This document shows, piece after piece, positions 16,298-25,273 of a stretch of DNA of 32,290 bases. The notes beneath the pieces are model-generated. The model saw only the letters and a list, made by a program, of their open reading frames with translations. It made no database searches and was not told where the DNA came from. Source of the stretch: Methanobacteriota archaeon (GTDB lineage: Archaea > Thermoplasmatota > Poseidoniia > Poseidoniales > Poseidoniaceae); contig PBHR01000042.1 of the NCBI GenBank assembly GCA_002720275.1, positions 1 to 32,290 on the forward strand, written 5' to 3'. Position 1 is the stretch's first letter. Each line of letters begins with the position of its first letter. A program made the position numbers and the translations under genes.

Positions 16298-17842
16298 CTA
16301 TAGGCTCTCTCCAGCCATAAGCATACCTAAGTCCTCAAGAGTTACGCAATCGGCTTGGACGACATCAACAATGAATCCAGAATACATCACAGCAATTCTA
16401 GAGCTAATCGCAACAATTTCTTCAAGGTCATCTGACACCAGCAATATTCCCGCTCCTTCAGAGCATTGCTGAACTAGACGACTCCGTACAAACTCTGTTG
16501 CACCAACATCTAATCCTCGCGTTGGATAAACAGCAACAATTAATCTTGCATCATCATAACACCGATATGTAGACTCAATCTCCCTTGCCAAAACAATCTT
16601 CTGCTGATTTCCACCAGATAAATTACGAGCCAATGTATCCCTGCCTGGCGTAACCACTTCGTATTCATCTATAAGCCTATCAACATATTCATCTACAAAT
16701 CTTTTATTAAACAACAAGCCGCCACAAATCTCCTTAATCTGATATGACTTAAGTATCAAATTATCGCTAACAGGCAAATTCCCAGCCAGTCCAACTCCAA
16801 TCCTATCACCTGGTATATGGCTAACTCCAGCCTTAATAAATCCGTCTACACTGCAACCTCTCATGTCCTGCCCGCCAATATATATGCTCCCATTATTACA
16901 TCCGACAAGACCCGTAGCAACTTCAGCCAACTCTTTCTGCCCATTTCCAGAAACCCCAGCTACACCAATAATTTCCCCACTTTTTACATCAATGTCGATA
17001 TCTTTAAGTGCTTGCACACCACGAGAATCATACACACTCACACCTCGCATCTCCAACACATAATTACCTGGACTAATATTAGGTCTAACAATACTAAAGA
17101 CCACATCTCTGCCAACCATAAAATTAGCTAACTCCCTCTTTGTTGTATTGCCGGTTTCTACGGTACTCACATTTTTACCATCTCTTAACACAGTGGATCT
17201 ATGAGTAAATTCAATCACCTCGTCCAGCTTGTGTGTAATGAAAACAATAGTCTTACCTTCAATAGCCATACGTTTCATAGTTTCACCCAGCAACCTAGCC
17301 TCCTGCGGGGTGAGAACAGCAGTAGGCTCATCCATTATCAATATCTCAGCATCCCTATAGAGCATCTTTAGTATTTCGACACGCTGTTGTTCTCCAACAG
17401 AGAGCTCCCAAATATAAGCTTCTGGATTGATTTCCATGCCGTACTTTTTACCAAGTTCAATAATATCATTTTCAATAGCATTGTAATCAACAACCAAATT
17501 ACTGCCCTGAATACCAAGAATACAATTTTCAAGAACAGTCTGAGACTGAACAAGCCTAAAGTGCTGATGTACCATACCAACGCCACACACAATTGCATCT
17601 CTTGGAGTAGAAATTACAACTTCTTTTTCAGAATTACTATTTGAATCATGCAAATACACATTCCCAGCCTCAGCCCTATACAGTCCGCACAAAACACTCA
17701 TCAAAGTAGTCTTTCCAGCTCCATTTTCACCTAATAAGCCATGAATCTCACCTCTATTAACAATAAAATCTACATGATCCAAAGCTCTAACACCGGGAAA
17801 GTCTTTAACGATACCTTCCATTTTCAATCCGATAGCATTCAT
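16298..17842 (-). CDS. ABC importer ATP-binding protein with two ATPase domains (nucleoside/sugar type)
   Basis: The 514-residue protein contains two tandem nucleotide-binding domains, as in the RbsA/NupO/YufO family. The first half has Walker A GENGAGKT (about 38-45), MVHQHFRL, signature SVGEQQRVEI and Walker B LIMDEPTAVL. The second half has the degenerate P-loop GVSGNGQKEL usual for this family, LSGGNQQKIVLAREI and YPTRGLDVGA. It would power the two downstream permeases. The ATG overlaps the carbamate kinase stop by one base (TAATG). No gene for the lipid-anchored substrate-binding protein (BMP/PnrA-like) that such systems need is found in the window, so that subunit must be elsewhere. Confidence 0.9.
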   Translation of the reverse strand: MNAIGLKMEGIVKDFPGVRALDHVDFIVNRGEIHGLLGENGAGKTTLMSVLCGLYRAEAGNVYLHDSNSNSEKEVVISTPRDAIVCGVGMVHQHFRLVQSQTVLENCILGIQGSNLVVDYNAIENDIIELGKKYGMEINPEAYIWELSVGEQQRVEILKMLYRDAEILIMDEPTAVLTPQEARLLGETMKRMAIEGKTIVFITHKLDEVIEFTHRSTVLRDGKNVSTVETGNTTKRELANFMVGRDVVFSIVRPNISPGNYVLEMRGVSVYDSRGVQALKDIDIDVKSGEIIGVAGVSGNGQKELAEVATGLVGCNNGSIYIGGQDMRGCSVDGFIKAGVSHIPGDRIGVGLAGNLPVSDNLILKSYQIKEICGGLLFNKRFVDEYVDRLIDEYEVVTPGRDTLARNLSGGNQQKIVLAREIESTYRCYDDARLIVAVYPTRGLDVGATEFVRSRLVQQCSEGAGILLVSDDLEEIVAISSRIAVMYSGFIVDVVQADCVTLEDLGMLMAGESL

Positions 17843-18801
17843 TAGTTATCTATAGTACGAGTAATAATAGTACCAGCCTTGCCTTCAATTCCCTGCTTTA
17901 ACAACCTAGCGTTAGTAATAATACTCTTTCTACCATCTGCCCCTTCAACAAAATTTAATCCAGCGTTTACCTTAGGTCCCATACTGCCCTCAGGAAATTC
18001 CCCTGAGTCATACAAACGCCGTAATGATAGGTTATCAATCTCGTACAATAGCTCTTCCCTTTCTGTTCCGTAGTTTATAGCCACATTAGGCACATCTGTA
18101 GTAATAGCAAAAACATCAGCTTCAACTACAGAGGCTATCAAACTCGATGTATAGTCTTTATCAACCACAGCTTCCACACCTCTTAGCATACCATCATTAT
18201 CTACTACAACAGGAATACCACCACCACCGCAACAAATAACAACATCTGAGTAATCCATTGCACTCATGATCAACGAAGATTCCACAATACGGTTAGGGAT
18301 CGGCGACGGGACAACACGACGCCAACCATTGGTAGAATACTCCTTCATTATCCATCCATATTTAGATCCCATAACTTCAGCCATATTCTTATCCATAAAA
18401 GATCCTATAGGTTTTGTAGGTTCAGAAAAAGCATTGTCATTTACGGATACAATAACTTGTGTAATCATACTAAAAACAGTTTTATTCATAGATTTACGTG
18501 AAAATTCATTATTGATAGCCCTCTGAAGCATATAGCCAATAGCACCCTGAGTATCAGCGCCAGCATAATCCATAGGAACAGGATGTAGCTCTGCAAGAGC
18601 CATTTCAGATCGCCTTAGAATATACCCAATCTGTGGTCCATTTCCATGGGTTATCAGCAACTTCCAACCATCAGCTACAATTTTTGTTAGTTGTATTGCA
18701 GCCCTCTCTACAGCTTTGTACTGATCAGAAACCGTTCTATGATCAGAGTCAAGAATCAAGGCGTGTCCACCCAATGCAACTACAATAGTCTTGTTCCGCA
18801 T
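17842..18801 (-). CDS. carbamate kinase (ArcC/YqeA-like)
   Basis: Transfers phosphate from carbamoyl phosphate to ADP, giving ATP, ammonia and CO2 in the catabolic direction. The 319-residue chain shows VVALGGHAL, THGNGPQIG (the substrate loop), CCGGGGIPVV, VDKDYTSSLIA, SMGPKVNAG and C-terminal GTIIT, all typical of carbamate kinases. The family's usual GGNA is GGHA here. AGGAG lies a few bases before the ATG, 7 bp after the YgeW-like stop. Next to a transcarbamoylase but without arginine deiminase, it is better read as the ATP-yielding end of purine/ureide breakdown, as proposed for E. coli YqeA, than as the arginine pathway. Confidence 0.92.
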   Translation of the reverse strand: MRNKTIVVALGGHALILDSDHRTVSDQYKAVERAAIQLTKIVADGWKLLITHGNGPQIGYILRRSEMALAELHPVPMDYAGADTQGAIGYMLQRAINNEFSRKSMNKTVFSMITQVIVSVNDNAFSEPTKPIGSFMDKNMAEVMGSKYGWIMKEYSTNGWRRVVPSPIPNRIVESSLIMSAMDYSDVVICCGGGGIPVVVDNDGMLRGVEAVVDKDYTSSLIASVVEADVFAITTDVPNVAINYGTEREELLYEIDNLSLRRLYDSGEFPEGSMGPKVNAGLNFVEGADGRKSIITNARLLKQGIEGKAGTIITRTIDN

Positions 18802-18808
18802 TAGTCTC

Positions 18809-19792
18809 CTAATCGCTCATTGTCGATGCCATAACTGCCTTTTGTACGTGTAATCGATTTTCAGCCTGCTGAAAAACAACAGATTGATCACCTTCTAATA
18901 TAGATCTAGATACCTCAACATCCCTATCGGCTGGCAAAGGATGCATATACACTGCAGAATCATTTGCGGTCTCCATTAGTTTTTCGTCAGCAATCCAGTC
19001 CTTATACTTGTCCTGCATCACCTTACCTTTGACCTCATCAGATGTAGTAACTAATGGGCCCCATGATTTAGCATATACAACATCAACATTCTCACACCCA
19101 TCCTTCATATTGTCGCAAATTTCAAAACCAGTATTAAATTTCTTAGCTAAAGATTGAGCTTCTCCGACAATATCATCCATTAGCTCGAAGCCTGGAGGAT
19201 GGGAAAGCACAACATCAGCACCAAATCTAGGTAATTGTAAGATCAAGGATTGTGGTACAGATATAGGCTTCAAATAGGATTCAGCATAAGCCCAACTAAC
19301 AGCGACTTTTTTGCCTTTCAAATTACCTTCAAATAGCTCAAGCATAGTCATTACATCAGCTAAGCATTGATGAGGATGATAAACATCACATTGCATATTA
19401 AGTACAGGAGCAACAGAAGATGATGCAACACGATTTAAATACCCGTTCCCTTCTCCCCAATCACAGTGTCTAATTGCAATGCCATCAAAGTACCGACCAT
19501 AAATTTCACCAAGTTCCATCTCTGTATCACCATGAGATATCTGGGTTGTACTTGGTTCTATGAACGCAGCATGCCCACCAAGTTGTGCCATTCCAGCCTC
19601 AAAGGAACCTCTAGTTCTAGTAGAACTGAAAAAAAACAACATAGCTAGCACTTTATCTCGAAGAAGCGCATGCTTAACCACAGATTTTCTCTTATCTTTT
19701 AATTCCATCGCTAAACTAATAATGTATTCAGTTTCTTCTATACTAAAATCTAAATCAGATATAAAATCTCTACCACGCAAATCGTAATTCAT
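18809..19792 (-). CDS. ygeW: YgeW-like transcarbamoylase (aspartate/ornithine carbamoyltransferase family)
   Basis: Carbamoyltransferase expected to move a carbamoyl group between a ureido substrate and phosphate. It carries the carbamoyl-phosphate motif STRTR, HPHQCLADVMTMLE (the HPxQ motif), and a second-substrate loop HPLPADRDVEV that differs from the HCLP of ornithine enzymes. I place the start at ATG 19790-19792 (MNYDLRGRDF), giving 327 residues, because AAAGGAG lies five bases upstream. The longer open frame back to 19837 would run into the YgeY-like gene and has no such site. The gap after that gene is then 16 bp. Adjacency to YgeY-, carbamate kinase- and SsnA-like genes supports YgeW over ArcB/ArgF. 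YgeW action on diaminopropionate-derived ureides is the published proposal for E. coli, not shown here. Confidence 0.82.
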   Translation of the reverse strand: MNYDLRGRDFISDLDFSIEETEYIISLAMELKDKRKSVVKHALLRDKVLAMLFFFSSTRTRGSFEAGMAQLGGHAAFIEPSTTQISHGDTEMELGEIYGRYFDGIAIRHCDWGEGNGYLNRVASSSVAPVLNMQCDVYHPHQCLADVMTMLELFEGNLKGKKVAVSWAYAESYLKPISVPQSLILQLPRFGADVVLSHPPGFELMDDIVGEAQSLAKKFNTGFEICDNMKDGCENVDVVYAKSWGPLVTTSDEVKGKVMQDKYKDWIADEKLMETANDSAVYMHPLPADRDVEVSRSILEGDQSVVFQQAENRLHVQKAVMASTMSD

Positions 19793-19808
19793 ATTATCTC
19801 CTTTCATT

Positions 19809-21017
19809 CTAAATATTATCACCCAACAAACCACCAATCAACGCATAAAAACCTGTAGCCTGAACAACATCATCGATTCTCACAGAATCATCAACGGTAT
19901 GGGCAGTTACCTCATCTCCAGGACCAAATCCAATTGACGGTATATTGGCCTTACCAGCCCAATATATACCGTTAGTAGAAAAATCCCATTTACCAGTTTC
20001 ACAAACAGGCAGACCAATAAGTTCACGCGCCTTCTGTCCTGCCACACACAACTCATGTGTATCATCCATCAACCATGCAGGGAAGTATTTATCAACAGCA
20101 AATACATAACCTGTATAGGAAGGTTCGTCGTAGTACATTTCCCTTACAGTAACTCTATCTAACAGATCACTAGGAATCAATTTCCTAACCTGCTCTAAAA
20201 CAGTTTTTCTATCCTCTCCGATAGTCATTCTTCTATCAATAGTAATTACAGCTTCATCTGGTACAGCGTTTATACTAGCTGTTTTAACATTCATATCCGT
20301 AACTGTAATCCGTCCTTTTCCCAGGAACTCATGGTCACCTAGTTCCTTATCCATAATTTCAACTCCACGAATAACTGGCAATATATTGTAAATGGCGTTG
20401 TCGCCCAAAAAATTACTCGCTGCGTGAGCACTTCTACCCTTACTAACAACCTCCATCTCTAGTCTACCCTTTTGACCTCTATAAACCTTCATATCAGTAG
20501 GCTCACCAATAATAACGAAATCAGGCTTTATTCCAGGGTCGTCTTCAACAAATGCGTTAGGAGCTATACCGTCACACCACTCCTCCATGTTTCCGAAGTA
20601 CCAAGCTGTAATACCATCCAGTATACCCAAATCCCTAGCTATCGCCATTCCGTATATCATACCAGGAGTACTACCTTTCTCATCGCAAGCACCCCTAGCA
20701 AACAAAACTCCATCTTCAATCTTGCCTTCAAAAGGATCCCATTTCCACGAGTCTTCAGATCCAATTCCAACGGTATCAATATGTGAATCGAATACAATAT
20801 GCATATCTCCATTGCCAATTCTACCCAATATATTGCCCATGTTATCAAATCTAACTTCATCAAAGTTCAAAGATTTCATTTCTGTAGCACACCGCTCACC
20901 AACCTCACCAATTTTTCCATCCATGCTAGGAATACGAATAATATCTCGCAAAAACTTTATAATATCTCCATGCTTCCCCTCTATCTGACTTCTAATCTTA
21001 TTTATCATCGCATCCAT
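19809..21017 (-). CDS. ygeY: YgeY-like M20 family metallo-hydrolase
   Basis: Dinuclear zinc amidohydrolase/peptidase of the M20 family. In 402 residues it has DSHIDTVG (His79, Asp81), the bridging Asp112 in ARGACDEKG, the catalytic and metal glutamates Glu145-Glu146 in GNMEEWCDG, GEPTD (Glu172), a dimerisation lid with GRSAHAA, and a late His in FGPGDEVTAH. Length and residues match E. coli YgeY closely (KVYRGQKGR, DEFLGKG, TIDRRMT, FSTNG, FGPG). YgeY-type enzymes are proposed to hydrolyse a ureido or peptide-like intermediate in urate/purine breakdown; the usual label 'selenium metabolism hydrolase' comes from gene co-occurrence. AAGGAG lies five bases before ATG 21017, overlapping the end of the SsnA-like gene 9 bp upstream. 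Confidence 0.88.
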   Translation of the reverse strand: MDAMINKIRSQIEGKHGDIIKFLRDIIRIPSMDGKIGEVGERCATEMKSLNFDEVRFDNMGNILGRIGNGDMHIVFDSHIDTVGIGSEDSWKWDPFEGKIEDGVLFARGACDEKGSTPGMIYGMAIARDLGILDGITAWYFGNMEEWCDGIAPNAFVEDDPGIKPDFVIIGEPTDMKVYRGQKGRLEMEVVSKGRSAHAASNFLGDNAIYNILPVIRGVEIMDKELGDHEFLGKGRITVTDMNVKTASINAVPDEAVITIDRRMTIGEDRKTVLEQVRKLIPSDLLDRVTVREMYYDEPSYTGYVFAVDKYFPAWLMDDTHELCVAGQKARELIGLPVCETGKWDFSTNGIYWAGKANIPSIGFGPGDEVTAHTVDDSVRIDDVVQATGFYALIGGLLGDNI

Positions 21018-21026
21018 AGTAACTCC

Positions 21027-22421
21027 TTACTCATTTACAATGGCATAACTTAATAAATTATGCTTCTCAATAATAGGCGGTAGATCAATATTTATTATCA
21101 TTCCATTCTCAACAACAATTTGTCCATTTACTATTACGATATCAGGCTTAACGCTAGAGCACATAAGGACTGCAGCCAACGGGTCGTGTAACCCACCGGC
21201 GTATTCCAATTTATCCATACGTATAGCAATCAAATCGGCGCACATTCCAATCTCCAATTTGCCTATATCTGCTCTGCCCAAGCTAGCCGCACCTCCTTTC
21301 GTAGCCATCTCGAGAGCTTTAATTGCAGGAAAAGCTTCTTCCGGAGCTTTTTTATAACCACCAGAATCAAAGTTAATTACATCATTTAGTCTTGCAAGCA
21401 ACATAGCCTGCCTTGCCTCCCCAATCATATGGCCCCCATCGTTACTAGCGCTTCCATCAACACCTATCGATACATTGACACCAGCACCCAACATATTCCT
21501 AATCGGAGCAATTCCTGAGGCCAACCTCATATTAGAGCTTGGGCAGTGAGTAATACTCATGCGCGCATCAGCCAATCTAGAAACATCACATTTGTCACAA
21601 TGCACCATATGAGCAAGCCATACAGTATCTACATCCCATCCGAGCTCCATAATATACTCTAAGGGCCTATATCCAAATTTCGCCAGACAATACTCCTCTT
21701 CATCAATAGTTTCTGCTAGATGGGTGTGGAGCCTTACGTTATATTCCTTAGCCATATTGGCCGTAGCTTTCATCAATTCCTCAGAAACTGAAAAAGGGGA
21801 GCATGGTGCAAGTCCGATTCTCAACATTGATCCATAACTATCATCATGGTACTCCTCAATAACTCTCTGGCAATCTGCAAGTATTTCGCCTTCCTTCTCT
21901 ACTAAGTGATCAGGAGGTAAGCCACCCCCACTTTCGCCTAGACTCATTGATCCCCTTGTAGGGTGAAATCTAATTCCAATATCATTTGCTGCTCGAATGG
22001 AATCATCCAAACTAACCCCATTCGGATACATATACAAATGATCAGAGGAACTAGTGCATCCAGACAAAAGTAGTTCAGACATAGCAATAACTGAAGAAAC
22101 ATAAATAGCCTCAGGAGTCAATTTGCCCCATATAGGGTAGAGAACCTTTAACCATTGAAATAAACCAACATTTTGAGCTTTTGGAACTACACGAGTCAAA
22201 CTTTGATACATATGATGATGACAATTGATCATTCCAGGCATAACTAGATATCCACTCATATCAATTGTTTCATACTCTTCGCCTTCGTCAAGGTCAATAC
22301 CTTCAGCAGCAATATTTCGAATAATACCATCTTCCGCAACAAGACTACAGTCTTCCAATACACTGAAACTATTATCCATTGTTGCTAGCAAATCAATATT
22401 CTTTAAAAGGATCTTATTCAT
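21027..22421 (-). CDS. 8-oxoguanine/guanine deaminase-like amidohydrolase (SsnA-like)
   Basis: Metal-dependent deaminase of the amidohydrolase superfamily, 464 residues. Metal ligands are His68 and His70 (NCHHHM), the His of LHTHLAE, the His of ITHCPSSNMRLASG, and Asp in GVDGSASNDGGHM. The stretches PKAQNVGLFQWL, CTSSSDHLYMYPNG, RGSMSLG and LAPCSPFSVS strongly resemble 8-oxoguanine deaminases as I remember them. That reaction gives urate and ammonia, which fits a pathway feeding urate-type ring opening. E. coli SsnA holds the same cluster position. Guanine or hydroxy-triazine deamination is an alternative. It is the first gene of the 11-gene operon, with only a weak GGGAC-type site before ATG 22421. 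Confidence 0.85.
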   Translation of the reverse strand: MNKILLKNIDLLATMDNSFSVLEDCSLVAEDGIIRNIAAEGIDLDEGEEYETIDMSGYLVMPGMINCHHHMYQSLTRVVPKAQNVGLFQWLKVLYPIWGKLTPEAIYVSSVIAMSELLLSGCTSSSDHLYMYPNGVSLDDSIRAANDIGIRFHPTRGSMSLGESGGGLPPDHLVEKEGEILADCQRVIEEYHDDSYGSMLRIGLAPCSPFSVSEELMKATANMAKEYNVRLHTHLAETIDEEEYCLAKFGYRPLEYIMELGWDVDTVWLAHMVHCDKCDVSRLADARMSITHCPSSNMRLASGIAPIRNMLGAGVNVSIGVDGSASNDGGHMIGEARQAMLLARLNDVINFDSGGYKKAPEEAFPAIKALEMATKGGAASLGRADIGKLEIGMCADLIAIRMDKLEYAGGLHDPLAAVLMCSSVKPDIVIVNGQIVVENGMIINIDLPPIIEKHNLLSYAIVNE

Positions 22422-22508
22422 ATATCAGTCCCATGTGGATCATGTCTTATCTTATCATATAATTTACATTCCAATAATGCACTATGATACAATCAATACG
22501 CAAACACT
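22422..22508. promoter_or_regulatory. divergent promoter region between the purine operon and the DedA-like gene
   Basis: This 87-bp gap should hold the promoter of the whole 15-kb operon. On the plus strand TTACAT (22464-22469) and TACAAT (22488-22493) are 18 bp apart, pointing at the DedA-like gene. On the minus strand the candidates (TATTGG, complement of 22471-22476, and TAAGAT, complement of 22449-22454) are weak. No clear operator palindrome or riboswitch fold is seen. Confidence 0.35.
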
Positions 22509-23066
22509 ATGGCACATAATAACAACAAGCGAACAACACTACTACGGATAACTTTATTGCTATTAGTTTTAGTAGCTAGTCTAATAGTATACGTCTTTAG
22601 AGATCACTATAAATCGTTTCTAAAGTATGGTTATATTGGTGTACTTATCATTAATGCAATAACGCACAGTACAGTATTGATACCAGTGCCTGGCATCATA
22701 TTCACTTACGGATCAGCAGCATTGCTGGACCCACTGTGGATAACAATAGCTGCTTCATCAGGGGCCACAATTGGAGAATCAAGTGGTTATCTTGCTGGCC
22801 AATCAGGGACAGGCGTTATCAATAACACTACGCTTTACAAAAAAATTTACAACTACCTACACTACAAACCAAAGCTTTCCAGTATAATATTAGTACTTGC
22901 TTCTATGGTTCCGAATCCATTTTTTGACCTTGTCGGAATAGCCTCAGGCTCACTAAAAATTCCTTTTTACAAATTTCTATACAGCGTATTTATAGGAAAT
23001 ACTATAAAGATGGCTATATTTGCATACGCCGGCCAAACGTCTATTCCTATTCTTCTCACACCATAG
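22509..23066 (+). CDS. DedA/VTT-domain membrane protein
   Basis: A 185-residue membrane protein with a cleavable-looking or anchoring N-terminal helix (about 12-30) and the VTT/SNARE-associated core. Features are HSTVLIPVPG with re-entrant-loop character, GATIGESSGYLAGQSG (the family G-x-x-x-G-x-x-x-G-Y pattern), SMVPNPFFDLVGIASGSL and the last helix FIGNTIKMAIFAYAG. This group (YqaA/TVP38/DedA relatives) is linked to lipid scrambling or undecaprenyl-phosphate and membrane homeostasis, but the substrate of this member is unknown. It is divergent from the purine operon, with its stop 1 bp from the end of the convergent SulP gene. Confidence 0.78.
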   Translation: MAHNNNKRTTLLRITLLLLVLVASLIVYVFRDHYKSFLKYGYIGVLIINAITHSTVLIPVPGIIFTYGSAALLDPLWITIAASSGATIGESSGYLAGQSGTGVINNTTLYKKIYNYLHYKPKLSSIILVLASMVPNPFFDLVGIASGSLKIPFYKFLYSVFIGNTIKMAIFAYAGQTSIPILLTP

Positions 23067-23067
23067 A

Positions 23068-25242
23068 CTACCTGCTATGCTCAAGTATAACCTGGTACCC
23101 GCTTGATTCCCAATTCAATAATCCACCAGACAACACTCTAACTCTACTAAAGCCTTTTTTACACATAACTTCAGCACATCTAATGCTTCTACGCCCGGTT
23201 CTACACACAATACAATAATTCCCTTCTTTATCATACGTCTCCATCTCCACTAAAAACCTCTGAAGTGGCGTAGATTCTACGTCTGGCAAATGTATTCTTT
23301 TATATTCTTCTAACTCTCGAACGTCAATCACTCTAATCCCTTCACCATTATCACTATTTTCTAGCAAATCTTTCAATTCATCAGGCGAGCAATAGTCGAC
23401 TACAACATGTCTCATCCCCAATTCTAGAGCATGGTTACTGTCTGCAGACTTCTTAGATATAGGTTGACACTCAGCAAAAACCCTAACGCTACAATATTGC
23501 TCGCATATATTATGATTAATTACATCATGAAAAAGATAGCTTACAGCCTCATGCCTAGAGAGCAAATGATCTTTACCGAGATAGTGAATAAAATCAGTAT
23601 CTTCAATTATTTTGACTACTTGTGGCCTGGCGCCTACAATATACACATCACCACCTTTATCTCTGTATCTCCTAACAACCGATTCCAGCATGTGAATACC
23701 ACTAACATCGCACTTATCCACCAAGTGCAATCTAAGCAGAAGTAAATATTGATCAGGATGCCTTTCTGAATTAATCCTAATTGCATTCTCAACATGATGA
23801 ACTGCGCCAAAATATAAGGATCCTTCGATAGCCAACATACCCAACTGAGGACAAACACTATTCATTTCCTCTGGAACAAAGTACCTAAATTGATTATCAG
23901 GAACAACAGGCCATACCATAGGAGTAGCAGATTGCACTAAGTACTGAGCGAATGAAACAATCACACCAGCCAAAACAGCAAATTCAAGTGGTAGCAATAG
24001 TGCAGATAAAAATGTAACAGCCATAATAACCGTATCGCCATTAGATGAACGAATAATCTTCCAAATTTCGACTCTGTTAACCATCCTCCAAGCCGTTATA
24101 AGCAAAACACAAGCAAGTCCAGTACGAGGAAGATATTCTGCAAATGATCCAAAAACAAGCAGGACGAACAGAACCATAACTGAAACATAAACTCCAACTA
24201 AACTTGATTTTCCGCCACTCGCCTTATTCACCACAGTTCTAGTAAAAGAACCAGAACATGCATAACCACTAAATAGACCGCTAACAATATTAGAAAGACC
24301 CTGACCTACGAATTCCTGATTGCTATCAATTCGCTGTCCAGTCTCGGCACTTACAGCCCTTGAAATCGAAATAGCTTCTACTAACCCAATAGCAGCTACA
24401 GCTAATGCTCCTGTAGATAATTTACCTATTAGATCCAAATCAAACAATGGTAATTTAACAAGACTAGGAATATCACCAGTCATTTCCCCAAGAACTATAA
24501 CTCCTACTTCATCTAAGCGCAAAAGAACAACTGCTATTGCAGACACCATCATACCTACAAAAGCAACAGGAACACCCGGCCTATAAACCAAAAGACTTAT
24601 CATAATGCCTAGCGTACCAATTCCTAATAGCAAGCTCGGAACATGCACAAGACTAGATGACGATCCTAGCTCTGTTAAAATACTATATATACTTATCATT
24701 CCGGAGTTCTCTACTCCCAACAAATGAGGTAATTGACTAACTGCGATTAATATAGCTGCGCCAGCAGTAAACCCAGTGATAACGGAGTCCGAAACAAAAT
24801 TAACAAGTACTCCCATATGAGCTAAGCCGACAGCAACCTGAATAACACCCACTAACACTGCTAGCAGTCCGGCTGCAATTACTAAATCATAACCACCATC
24901 ACGTATATCACTCAACGTATAAAACACTAATAACGAAACAGCGTTTGTTGGTCCAGTTTGCAAATGCCGTGAACTTCCCCATAAAGATGCCACAACTGAA
25001 GAACCTACAGCAGCATAAATACCCACATGCGGCGGCAAACCAGCAATCAACGCATAAGCAATCGACTGAGGCACAAGCACTATAGCGACATTTAATGCAG
25101 CGATTAAATCTGCTTTAACAAACCTGCTTTCACTATTTTTAATATTTCTTATTGGTTTAGTGAAAAATACAGGAATATCCCTTATACCACCAACAACCCA
25201 ATCAAACGCCACTCTACCCGGCTCCTTGTTGACACTTCTCAT
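23068..25242 (-). CDS. SulP-family anion transporter fused to STAS and rhodanese domains
   Basis: A 724-residue fusion. Residues about 45-440 are the SulP membrane domain: the start ADLIAALNVAIVLVPQSIAYA, GLPPHVGIYAA, and later helices with GLVEAISISRAV and YACSGSFTRT. Residues about 460-570 form a STAS domain (IEGSLYFGA, DKCDVSGIHMLE). Residues about 625-722 form a rhodanese domain with RVIDVRELEEY and the active-site loop CIVCRTGRRS with its cysteine. SulP proteins carry sulfate, bicarbonate or other anions; the rhodanese suggests handling of sulfane sulfur or redox-linked regulation of a sulfur-anion porter. It lies 31 bp downstream of trxB on the same strand. The transported ion is not determined. 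Confidence 0.88.
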   Translation of the reverse strand: MRSVNKEPGRVAFDWVVGGIRDIPVFFTKPIRNIKNSESRFVKADLIAALNVAIVLVPQSIAYALIAGLPPHVGIYAAVGSSVVASLWGSSRHLQTGPTNAVSLLVFYTLSDIRDGGYDLVIAAGLLAVLVGVIQVAVGLAHMGVLVNFVSDSVITGFTAGAAILIAVSQLPHLLGVENSGMISIYSILTELGSSSSLVHVPSLLLGIGTLGIMISLLVYRPGVPVAFVGMMVSAIAVVLLRLDEVGVIVLGEMTGDIPSLVKLPLFDLDLIGKLSTGALAVAAIGLVEAISISRAVSAETGQRIDSNQEFVGQGLSNIVSGLFSGYACSGSFTRTVVNKASGGKSSLVGVYVSVMVLFVLLVFGSFAEYLPRTGLACVLLITAWRMVNRVEIWKIIRSSNGDTVIMAVTFLSALLLPLEFAVLAGVIVSFAQYLVQSATPMVWPVVPDNQFRYFVPEEMNSVCPQLGMLAIEGSLYFGAVHHVENAIRINSERHPDQYLLLLRLHLVDKCDVSGIHMLESVVRRYRDKGGDVYIVGARPQVVKIIEDTDFIHYLGKDHLLSRHEAVSYLFHDVINHNICEQYCSVRVFAECQPISKKSADSNHALELGMRHVVVDYCSPDELKDLLENSDNGEGIRVIDVRELEEYKRIHLPDVESTPLQRFLVEMETYDKEGNYCIVCRTGRRSIRCAEVMCKKGFSRVRVLSGGLLNWESSGYQVILEHSR

Positions 25243-25273
25243 CTGCGATCAACCTGCCACTTGTTTTTATAAT

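Noticed and set aside
17842..19792. Arginine deiminase pathway (arcB-arcC)
   Set aside because: No arginine deiminase or arginine antiporter; the transcarbamoylase has HPLP rather than HCLP and sits between YgeY-like and carbamate kinase genes, matching the yge-type context better.
11666..21017. Selenocysteine-encoding TGA codons, suggested by the 'selenium' names of the YgeY and xanthine dehydrogenase families
   Set aside because: The frames are uninterrupted and full length, with no need for TGA readthrough. Selenium in these hydroxylases is a cofactor atom, not an encoded residue.
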